Origin: Emydura subglobosa
Lineage: Eukaryota > Chordata > Testudines > Chelidae
DNA length: 64,000 nt
NCBI GenBank assembly: GCA_007922225.1
Contig: ML679961.1
Location: 61,259,430-61,323,429 of the forward strand
Reading direction: 5' to 3'
Shown one piece after another: positions 11,001-23,000 of this stretch. The notes under the pieces are model-generated. The model did no database searches, had not been told where the DNA came from, and saw only the letters and a list, made by a program, of their open reading frames with translations. Within the stretch, counting starts at the first letter, position 1; the number at the start of each line of letters is the position of its first letter. Position numbers and translations under genes: made by a program.

Positions 11001-14000
11001 CGTCCTATAAATAGTTCTGTATGTGTCTTCCTTAATTAGTTTTGCTCCCAGTAGTTCAGAAGAGCCAGTGTAGCTACGGGGGAGACAGCCTGAGTCTTTT
11101 CTGTCTCACACATTCAGCAAAGGGCCTGGCTGACTTCTGATTGCAGAATCTTTATTCTTGGAGATAAGGAGCAGGAAGAGCAGCTGGATTTTAAGATTAC
11201 AGGTGTTCTTTGTGGTGCTCGCAGGAAGAAAAAAATCTTGACTTTTAAAATTCAGGAGACCGGAAACAGATATTAAAGTCAGAATAATTATGGATTCCAA
11301 TAGTTTTTTTTAAGTCACTTTTCTAACTTTGTCTTATTAAAGATGTGAATGTAACAATGTCCAAGATAAGAGGGGATGAGTGAGTATCTGATCATTGTTA
11401 GTCTAGTCAGTGGCTGTCACAAAGGAAGATTCTGCCAAACCAGAATAAAATGAAAAACCCTACATAATTAGAGACCTCAGGTATATTGCAGAGTATGTAT
11501 GACATCTGATGCTGTAGAGAGATTCTTGCAGATGTATACAGGTTTGCTAATCCCCACACTTAGGGTTATAAAGGAATTTCCTTGTCCTAGGGAATAGTGG
11601 CAAGGATGGTTTTTCAGGAGCAGGGGGAGAGGAAAATAACTCACCTCCCTTTGGGAACTTTGAGCTGGGAATCATCTGTTAAGTTCAGGTGGTCATATCC
11701 CACTTGCTCACTCCTATGACTGCAGGGGAGTGGGTAGCTATGAAACTCAACCTTCTGTTCATAGTGCCCTTGTCCAAAATCGATTTACTGATGAGCCAGG
11801 AGAAGATGTATCTGTTTTATGCTTCCACTTCTCAAACAGTAAATTTAGTTCACTCCAATCAGATATAGGCTTTTTGGTAATGCTCATCTCTCTAGTACCT
11901 GAGCGCTTCAAAGTCATTAATTTAGCCTCACAACACACCTAGGAATTAATTATCCTCCCCTCTTTAGGAAACTGTTACATGTCCTGTCCAAAGATACTCA
12001 GCAAGCCTATGACAGAGGCAGGAATAGACCTTCCCTCCTGATTTCCAATCCAGTAACTTACTCACAGAACCATCCTTCCTCCTTACCCACTGCAACCAAA
12101 GCAGCTCTGAGTATTGTCCATGCTGCTTCCTCCCTTGGCAATGCATTCTAGCTGCCTAGCAGGTGTCTTGCTATACAAGCATACTTTCACTGTATTTTTC
12201 ACACTGTTTGTAATGTTATTGGTCTGCTACTCCCCCATAGCTCTCACTACACCCCTCATCTGTATCATTGCAGCCATACATCTCCCTCACCCTGGCTCCA
12301 TTTGCCCATCTGTGTTACCCTCACTCCTCTATAGTTCCTACCAGTTCTAATTGCTCCTCTTCCCCTATCCATCCCAATCTGCCCATCCTCCCACCAGCAC
12401 AAATCCAGATCCCATATCCCACACCTTCCTCTGCTGCCTTATTCTCCTCATCTCTGGTGACATTTGCCCCAACCCTGACTCTTCTTCTGTCCTCACCCTC
12501 TCTACCTCCACCCCACTCATGACACCCATTCCTAGCTTCCCACCCATCCCCCTCCCTTTGTCTAGCTGTCTCTGTGATCCTTTTGGAGATGGAGTGGGTG
12601 TTCCAGTCATCCATGACCACCTCATACCTTCCTTTCACTGAGACCTGAATCCCTGCATCTGACACTACCTCTGTAGCTGCTCTCTTTCAGAGGTCTCTCC
12701 TTCTCTCGCACTCCCCACCCTTGATCAGACTGTGGTGGGTGTTGAGCTTCTCCTTTCCCATTCCTGCTGCTTCTAACTTCTCCCTCCTCCCCTTCCCACT
12801 TTTTCTCCTCTTTCGAACAGCCCTGCATGTGACTCTTTTTTCCTCTCCCCCTTCATGTTACTGTCATCTATTGTCCACCCAACCCTTCCTCTCCAATTTT
12901 GATTCCTGGCTCCTCACAATCAACAACACTCAACCTCGGAGTCTTCAGTTCCATGTTGATGATCCACCTGACTCCTTAGTTGCATGTTTCCTCGCCCAGG
13001 TCTCTTCATTCAACCTGCAGCCTGGGGTCAACTCTCCAAAAGTTCATTGACTTGGTCTTCACCAAGCACTGCTCTTTCTCTGAGCCCTGCTGCAGAGTTC
13101 CACCTCTCCAGCCATCACTTGGTCTCTTTCAGCATTGCCTCCCCACACATCCTGTCACTTTACCTTTCCATGACTTCCGATCCATCAGCAATGACTTCTC
13201 ATCTGCTCTTAGCCTTCTCCTCCCTTCCTTCCCTTACATTAATATGGTTGTGGATTTGCTCTGTGCTTCAATGTCCTCCACGCCTGACACTCTTTCCCCT
13301 CTTTCGCATTGCAAGGTCCACCCTGCCAGCCTTCACCCTGGCTCACTTCCAACATCTACTTCCTCTGCTTCTGCTCTCTGCTCCAGAACATCTCTTGCAG
13401 AAATCTGTGACCAGACTGATTTCCTTCACTTCATATTTGTGTTCTCCTCCTTTAGTTCAGTCATTTTCCTAGCTAAACAACTCTATTTCTCCAACTTAAT
13501 TGAATCCCAGACCCTCAATCCCAGCTGCCTTTTCACTGCCTGTGACTCAAACCCTCCTCTCCTCCTGCATCTACTTTTCTCTCCACATTGGTCTCTGATT
13601 TCTTCCAAGAGAAAATTGACAAAATATGAAACTCCCACAGCAACCAGCCTTCCCCCTCTCCAATTGAATAGTTTCCTTGCCTTGTTAATAGAGCAACCCT
13701 CTTCACCTCCTGAGTCCAGCCCCATGCTTGAGTTTCTCTGTTACCCCTGCAGTGAGACACCTCTTGTCAACCTGTTGCTCAAGAGTATGGAATTAAGTTT
13801 CTTCCTGCCGAACACTGCACAGGATATACATATGGTTCTGTGGAAAGACTAAAGACAGTTTAGATGCTCTTGATGACTGTTGAACATGTAGGATAGAAAG
13901 GAACCCACAGTCCTTTGCTTGGCCCAAGGATGGCCCATTAAAGATGATCTGGTCAGTCATTTTATGCATCTGTTGGGTAATTGGATCCCAACAGCAGAGC

Positions 14001-17000
14001 ACCCCATGCTCTCCCCAATTTAAAAGTTGCATCCACTGGATGGTGGAAAGCTGCTTTAAGGAGCATTGCTTAGCTACTTCTTTCCCTGAATAGTCCAGAA
14101 AATACTGGGGTTTCCCTTTATTATTTGCTGGCTTGGGACAGGTCAGAGTCAAGAGAATAGAAAGTCATGGAACACATTTCCCTGAAGAGGGAATCCTTAG
14201 CAACCCAAAAAAGCAAGCTAACAAAATGGCTTCTGTCCTTACAGAAGATCTCATCTGTGTTTTACTGCCTGCCTCTGTGTGTAGAGAAGCATTTGTATGG
14301 CAAATGTTCCCAGTTTCTGTAACACCTTCCTCATGTCTGCTGATGTGGGAATATTTTGATGATACTGTCAGCCTGACCTTTCTGCAGGACTGCGCCCTGC
14401 TTTCCTGCAGCTTTAAGTGTCACGGGCAGGCACCTTTGCTTCTTTTTGAAAATCTGCGGCAGAGCTGTAGCACTGATCAGACACAGGGCTCACACAGAGG
14501 TTCCCAACTTTTAGAGCGTGGAGCCTCTTGTCTCCATGGTCTGGAACTGTGGCTTCCATGTCCCTGGCATCCATTGCTGTTGAATCTCACCTGTTTTCTT
14601 CTCTCTCTCTCTCTCTTCCTCCTCTTTCTGTTTAGGTAGCTTTTCTTTCCTATGTATCATTGTGAATTTGTTTCCCCAGCCTCTATGAATGTCCCCGTTC
14701 TCTGTCATTCTTCCTCCCCCTTCCCCCCCCACTTCCTCATCTCTCTCCTATTCCTTTTCCAGTTCCCTCTCCCTCACTTGGTTGGCTTTCTGTTCTTCCA
14801 GTACAAAGGATGCTAGCAACTGAAAAGTGTTGCTAGGTACCATTCTCCCATAAAGCAGCTCCCACCCCTCCCCCCGACAACCAGGTCTGTGAGCATTTTG
14901 GAAAACATTAGGAAACTTTTTTTTCTTAGAAACATGAGAGGAGTCGCACACAACTCAGGAGAATACACAACCCTGCCAGTGGTCTCCAGCCTGACTCCTG
15001 GCTGATTTGAAATATCATCATTGGAAAGCATTGTATCATGACTTTTCTTATGGCTTGCTTGTTGTGCCTTTCCTCTAGGCCAGTGTTTCTCAATTAAATT
15101 TGGCCACGGAACCCTTTTGAACTCGATAAATAATTGCGGAACCCCCCAAACTCTTAACAGTATTTTTACATATGGGGCCAAAAAAATGTTGAAATAAGCA
15201 AATTATATACAAACAACTAGGTCAGCATTTCTCAATTAAATTACACTTACACTTGATAGCCTCCGCTGAAAAATCCGGGACATCTTCCCTTTTTCGGTGG
15301 CACGGAGAACAGCTGCTTGCGGAACCCTAACAGTGTTCCCGCGGAACCCCAGTTGAGAAACACTGCTCTAGGCACCTGGCTTCTTCTTGCCTGCAGTGAG
15401 CATGTGTAGGTTCCTTTTCCTGCTTCCTGCTGCTCACCACTGCATGCATGTGGTCACACTTCTGCCCTCTGGTTGAACTAGGCACAGCTGTGAGAAGCAG
15501 GTAGTAGGCAGTTTAGCAGTTGCTTGCCCCTTAGTCCCAGGATGGTTTTTCAAAACCTATCTAAACTAGGATTATTGTCTTATATGCTGGTGCCTTCCCT
15601 TCTTTGCCCCTCCCCATGCTTACCAAAGGGATCTTTATAGGGTTCCTCTCTGCTACCGGCACCAATGGGAGCAGAAGACAGGCAGGCAGACAGACAGAGA
15701 GAAATAGAGACTTGAAGAGAAGCCAAAAAGAGGGGGGGGGGCGAGTCTGATAATCTCCTCACCCTCTTTGTGTCCACACCAATTGTGCTAACCTAGCGCT
15801 CGGACCTAGGGTTCCAGGACCCCATAGGGCTGGAGGGTCTGAGCTCACATTAAACTGGGACGTAGGGTTTGAGCCCTATTCCTTTCCTGTGTGCCCATGG
15901 CCCTGGTTTGACTCGGGTCACAGAAGTCCTCCAGATATATCCCAGAGTTCCTTGGGGCAACTTTTTTCTATGCCAGTAGTGTGTGGTGCAGTTTATTGCA
16001 CTCTGTTATAAATGGAAGCCAAGCATCCCTTTGCAAATAGCAACAGCTCAGGTTAGTGTTAACCCACTGTCTGCTGAACACCAGTCTGCCAGCGCAGTAT
16101 CAGAGAGCCTGGAGGGTTTTCACTGGAGACCAATCAGAAGAAGCTTTTTGCAAAGAGAGCTGCTTCCTGGTCACAAGAGCACAGCCAGATTCTGGTGCAC
16201 AGAGCCCAGACCCCCCAGCACACACAGCCCCAGGGACGGCAGTGGGGCCAGAGAGTGGAGTTTGGGACTAAGTGGCCGGGAGGGGAAGCAGCAGAGCTCC
16301 TGACTCAGCATGGTTGGAGGAGGATGACCATCAATGCCCCAGCTGCTTGCTCTCCCTGCAGGGCAGCAGCTTGATCACCGCTCCACTCTCCCCCTCTGCC
16401 TTCCCTAGGGCTTTGCTGGCAGGGGCACACAGGCATCATGCAGTGGTGAGGTCAGTGAGTGGGGGCAGGGATAAAGGCTCCCGAGGGGTGCTAGAGCACA
16501 CTGCACCCCAACCCCTGAGGACGCACTTCACAGACAAAAATAAATAAAAACACCCAAGCAACCAAAACCACCTACCTCGAACAGCCCATTTTAAAAATGA
16601 AGAATTGCAAAGTTTCATTTTTAATAGTTTGGCAGCCCTGGAGACGGACGTCCTACTGATCCTCAGAAGGGTGCACACCGGCATTGCCTTGCCAGTGTCA
16701 TTCAGCCTAGAGGTGGAGAGTCCAGTTCTCAGATTAGGTGGCTGTTCATTCTACTGAAACAGCCACCAAAGGAGCTAATTATGCTGCCTATGTACTTGTG
16801 CTCCTAATGGGCACCTGAGTCCCATCAATAGCACCATCACAGTTAGAAAACAGGCCGGGCAGTAGAGTTTCCCATGCTACAGCACATTTGTAGCACTGGA
16901 GCGTCAACGTGTGGTGGGACTCCAGGTGCTCGGGGAAAGGGTCATTTTGATTTGTGTCTGTGCACTGCAGTGTGGATGCCAAAGCCCTAGGTTCGAACAA

Positions 17001-20000
17001 GAGTCAGAAAATCCTTAATCTAGGTTTAAAATGCAGCGTACTCAAGCCCAGGGTGCCCTGACACAAGTCCCACCAACCCTAGGCTTACATTGCTGTGTGG
17101 ATATAGCCTCACGGTCTGGTACAGAAGCAGCACTTGGAGCGCAGTGATTCCCATTGCTTTTTCCTCACCAGTGATGTTGGCTGAGTGGCTTGCTGGTCAC
17201 ATGAAACTGGAACTGCCAAATTCCTCCTAAGGAGATCTTGACTCCTCCCTCCCCCCCCCAGTCCTATTTCACAGTTTCCCACTGGGCTAGTGGAGGACTA
17301 GATTAAGAGAGTGTTTAGGATGCAGCATATAGAAAAAATTCTTTAAATACAACCCCACACAAAGGCCCTGGCATAAGGTGCTTCTACATCATCAACTTCT
17401 TTAGTATGGAGGGAGTCTTGTCTAGTAGTTAGAGAAGATGGCTAAGAGTCAGGACCCCTGGGTGCTATTCCTGGCTCTGCTACTACTGTCCATTGGGCAA
17501 GTCATTTCACTTGTCTGTGTCTCCCTGTCCTATTTGGGCTGGTCTACATTACATAGTTATGTCGACAAAAATGGAGGTGCACACACTGAAATGCTCCTCC
17601 CACCCATATAACTCCCCTGCTATGCCGACATAAACCCTACACCTCTCGTTGAGGTGGTTTTACTATGTCGATGCAGTGGCAGTGTAGATGCTGCGTTCCT
17701 TACATTGGCTGTTGGCTGGCATTCATGTCAATTTCAGGGCTCCAGCAGACCAGAAAAGCAGGCAGCTAGAGCCCAGCTGCACCCTGCTTCCCTGGAGAGC
17801 TGAGTGGTTGGACTCTGCTCCCAGAGCGGGGAGGAGAGAAGCCCCAGGTGGCTTCTCCATCTGCTCCCCTCTGGGGAGAAGCTGGGGCAGCTGATGGGTG
17901 AAAACCCCTTGGCAGCTTCTCCCGGCCGGGCAAGGGGAGGGAAGAAGCTGGGGTGGGTTCCTAGTGGGGAACAGGGAGCCTGTGGGGCAGCCGCTCTGGC
18001 AGGGAGCTGTCAAGGGAGCCTGGGCTCTCAGCTTCGCACCCTGCCCCTCTTAGGTGGAAGCACTCCTGGTGAAGACGTGCACCACTGACCCAAGGAGGGC
18101 AGTGTGGACATCAGCCACAGTTGTAATTAATGCGGTGGCTGCTAGTTGACCTAACACAGGTCGACTCATCTTGGTAGTGTAGACAAGGCCTCTGTAAAAT
18201 GGGGGAGGGATAATACCTGTTTTTCTCACACCGTATTGGGAGGTCAAATTAACGTCTGAGAGGGCCTCAGAATACTATGAGTGCAAAGTATTATTATTAT
18301 TAGGATTCCTGCTCCATTCTTGTCAGCTGTGTGAATAGCCAAAGGACAAAAAAATAATCAGGTTGGAGTCTTCTTCGAGCAGAGGTCATTTACTCAGAAG
18401 TGTTCATTGTTCTCTGGTTAGCACAAAGTAAAGAGTACTCTACCTTGTGGATCAGTTACAAGGCTATCTACATTGCTGTTAGAATCTTGTTAGCAGTTTC
18501 AGACCACCCAGCTGCCCCTTATGGAGGTAGCTTACCTGGTAATTGTTTGGTTCCCAACCACCGTCCTGTCTTGGGGCTGCGGCAGGGTAATCAGGCCTCT
18601 TTACAGTTTTTTCCCATAATGTGCCTGGTCTGCCTTAAGATCTTTGAAATTGGATTCACAGTCTCCATTGCTTGCCCAAAGTGTTTTTTTGTTTTTGTTT
18701 TAAAAAGGGGGAGCCCAACAGTCTCATCTTCCAGATATGGACAACCTCTAGCTTTCCATAATAATGTTAAATAATAATACTGATATTGCAGTAATGCCCA
18801 GAGGCGCCAATCACGATCCCATTGTGCTAGGACCTGTACAAACATGCATGAAGACACTGTCTCTGCACTGAAGAATTTTCATTCTAAGAATAAAAATGGC
18901 CCTGATTCTCTCTCCTGGTGTGGTCCCTTTACACCATTCCAGTAGCAAAAAGAGGGTGCAGTGCCCCCTTTTAGGAAATACCCCTTAGTGTAAAGGGGCT
19001 TCCCTGGTGAAACATTCCTATGCAACACCTTGTAGCCCCCAGCACAAGGGGAGAGTTAATGATGGGAAGGGGTGTGACTCTGACTCTTCTCTGCGCTCTG
19101 ACTATTCAGGGCTAACAGTGAGTGGCCCATATGCAGCTGTCGGGGCCACATCTAGAATTCTAGGGGGACAAAGTCGATTTTGTTCACTTCCCTCACTACT
19201 GCCTGGGCTTTGTCTCTCCGAATTAGGGCCTATTACTGTATAAGGCCTTGGTTATCTATCTTTAGTACCCCGATTAGTCCCACTGAAGTCTATGAGATTA
19301 CTCAAGAGTACTATAAAATTAAACATGTGCAGAAGTGTTTGCAGGATCAGGGTCTAATTCACTATGAAAAATTAGATTTAATTATAAGCAAGGAATACTT
19401 GAGATTTATAAATTAACCACTTTGCATAATTCTTTTTGAAAGACTTTTCACATGAGCAAAAATCTCCTTATAAGAGAGAAGAAAATTAGATAAACTGAGC
19501 AGGAAACCAAAACTACAGATTACCTTTTAGACTTTAATGCTCAGCTTTGATCCTGCTGGACCACTTGTCACACTGCCTACTCAAAATGGAGTCTCTGGTC
19601 TCTGAAATCTGGAAAGGAGTGATGGAAACAGGGTTGAATTAGGGCAATCTGGGGCCCTTGGTGCACCACAACATAGGACCCCACAGTGATCCCATCTGCA
19701 TTCCATGGTCCTGCATCCCACTTGGAGTGGCATGGCAAAGGGCTCCCTCCCTTCCTAGATAGTCCCTTTCCCCTGGAGTGGCAGCAGGGACTGCCCCTCC
19801 CTTCCCTGGTGAGCAGCAAGGATACCAACAGGAGTCCCCTGTGGAGGAGTAGGGTCAGCAGCATGGTGCCCCCCAGTAATTATGCCAGCAGCTGAGGTGC
19901 ATTGGAGTTGGCGGGTGGGCCTGCTGCACTCTTCTCCTAGCACAGGTTCCTCTGTGGGGTGGTGCTAGTGGGGTTGCCCAAAGCACTGAGATGCCTGGAG

Positions 20001-23000
20001 TGGTTCACACCTCCTGAGCCGTTCTCTCAGTTTGTAGAACCAGGCAGACATCGTTCCATCTGTTGTGCTCGGTTCATATTTTCAGACTTTTCTTCACAAC
20101 CATATGGGCTAGACTTTGGTTTTTTTCCAAAGGAAAGATGAGAGATGCTGATTTAATTGCCTGATTCCAGGAGCTGGCATTTTAGGCATGGGTCTGTAGC
20201 ACCTCGGCTTTAACCCAGCCCTGTCTGGAGCCCCATCGTTTGCGTAATTTAAAACTGAACTGGCCAAAACATTAGCAATTATATCATAGGGTGTCGTGCT
20301 GCATTGGGAGAGATGGACTGGATTACCTTACTGTGTCTCTTCCATTTCCAACTTCTGTGATTTAAATGCTTAACCCTCCCTGAGATTCGCTGCCGAAAAA
20401 TGCCTGACTTCTGCATTTCAGAAATTCAGTGCTGACTGTTATGGCACTGGTTGAGACCACACAGTTAAAATTACAATGGCTATTCCATTATAAAGCCTAG
20501 TTTGACTTTTTTTGTCTCTGACTTTAGTTGAAAGAGCCATTGGTGTGAGTTTTTGTAGGTATTATCATTTTTTAAAATGGTTTTTAGAAGTGTAGGAACA
20601 GAATGATTTGTATTGCATAATTAAAAAAAAAATCTGTGATTTTTCAAGATGAAAAGTCCTTTTGCGATTCATTTATTTATTTTGGCTATCTATGTCTGAA
20701 CATTGGTTTATTACAGATGTTTGAAAATTCATAAATATGACACACATTTGAACATACTGTCAGGAATCTTGTCCTTTATTTTCCCATTGATTTCTGAATT
20801 TTTAAAAAAAATGTACACTTTTAAGCAATGTTAATGTTGGGTGGGGGATGCTGTGGTATATTGGTTGTCAAATGAGTCTGTTGACTGATAGATTTGACGA
20901 CTTACATGTTTGCCATCTAAACTATAGATTGACAACACTTTTAAGTTTTAGTCATCAGACATGCCCTGCCAAAATGAACCCACTCAAAGTGTAGGATTTC
21001 AAAATGCTACAGCCAGTACAATTCATAACCAATATAATTAAAATCTTCAGTTCAAGACTAACAATACGAGACTACTTGAATATCATGTAAAGCATTATTG
21101 AGTTTGTGAATTGTGCATGGCTGTATGAAAAGGCAGACTATGTACAAACTTTGCACGAATAAGAGTAAGACGTAAAAGGCCCTGTGCACAGTTCTGAGAG
21201 GAGAAAGTTCTGTGAAAAATGGATAAGATTAATTTAGACTTTGTAGACACTGTAAGTGGTTTACCTCTGGGTCAGAATTAAGGTCGTTTGGGTGCCAGTC
21301 ATAGAGAATGTTTTCATTTCATGGGTTGTGTACATGAACCTTAACATATATTATTACTGAATGAGATCAGTTCCAAGAAATTCATGGACAGGAGGCTCGT
21401 TTTTACCTTCTCCCTGATCCCGTCAGTCTATATGGCCCATAAATCAGTGGAAAGATATGTGTTGACTTCATTGGGCTTTGGATCAGGCCCTTTATTGGGT
21501 AACAGTTCAAAACAATGTACTTAATTTCCAGACAAGTTAACATTCAAGTCTTTTGACAGTCTGTGTTGCATGTCCTCCGCTAACCGTTCTCTTGACTTCC
21601 TGATGGCTTTGCTTTTATTAGTGCTCAAGTCTCAGTTTTTTAGATTAGGTATAATACATTTCTGAGTATATAATTCCCTCTACAAGTGACAAGTGAGTTT
21701 CAGAACTAAGCCAAACATGAATCACACTAGAACTCTCGGTCTTTGTTCCAGACTAGTGGCTGGTCCACACAGAAGGATAAGAGTCTACTACTCCTGCCAG
21801 TTAGAAAAGTGATCCCTTTAACTGTAGTGGTAGAGTTTCATGCTTTTAGTGACAAAGGTCCCAGGTACAAACCCATTTAACAACCCATTCAGGGGATGTC
21901 ATCAAAAGGGCACATTAGGAAGGGGCTTTTATGTAAGTATATGACAATTATTAATACAAATGCAAATAATCATAAATATTTATACAGAAAAGAAGACTAA
22001 ACATGGTTATAACCTGTGATATTGAGAGTTAGATAAGAGCTCTCTTTATTAGAGGTAGAAGGGTGTCTGTGTTTATCAGTTATGATCTTGAAGTATAATA
22101 AAGCTGTAAATGAATCTCCAATGTTAGAAATGATGAAAGGAACGGAGAAAGAGAAATATGGCTAGGGAAACTGAGGGGCTAAGGAAAAGGACATGCTTTT
22201 TAGAAAGGTCTGTGCAGTTCTTGCTCTGAAATCAACTTTTGCAGTGTCACTTATGGGTGTGGTTTTCTTCCATCCCCACTCGTGTCCACTGATATTGTCA
22301 CATTAGAGGTGTGGTGTTAGGCTTCATGAGAAATTTCCACAGCTGTGTTTGTGTTAGTTGGGCTGCCATCGTCCAGGCCTTGGCATCAACACCAGGAGAT
22401 GCTGTGGCACACCCTGGCAGATCAGTGCCTCTTTAGGACTCCAAAACAAACAAAAAAAGCATTTAAGTACTATATCATCAGTCCTCACAATTGGGATGAA
22501 GCTTAACAACTGTCACTGGCTGGCCTAAAGAGACCAAATCTGGGAGGGGAAGTTAGTAAGCCAGTTGCTGGTGGGTGGATTTCCCAGTTGTATTCTTTAG
22601 GGATGTCCAAGTGTATTCAGTGCCTTGGAAAGAGGTAAAGCAGTTCAGCGCTTAGGTCACTGGCGTGGGGTAATTTTAGATGGGTGAGTGCTGAACAGTA
22701 AAAACCATTGGTGCTGTGCAAATTCACATCCCATTAATACCACTGCTCAATGAAGGTATGGTCCAGGATCAGGCCCCCAATGAATTGCAAAGCCGTTGCT
22801 GGGAACTCTATATGGAGCTAGCCTCCTCTGACTCTCTTTAGTTCCTCCATGCTGCCGACACTGCCCCACCCAGACACCTCACATCAGGCACCTTGACCCC
22901 ATGTAACCAAGGCCTCTAAAATATCTCCACCTATTGGTTGCCCAGCCAATAGTTAAGCAATTATTTGAACAAAGCTGTTGCCCTCTGGCCTCCAGGGCGT

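Noticed and set aside
12980..13852. 290-codon open frame
   Set aside because: It is part of an L2-like LINE relic; the true LINE frame switches between phases and the composition is C-rich.
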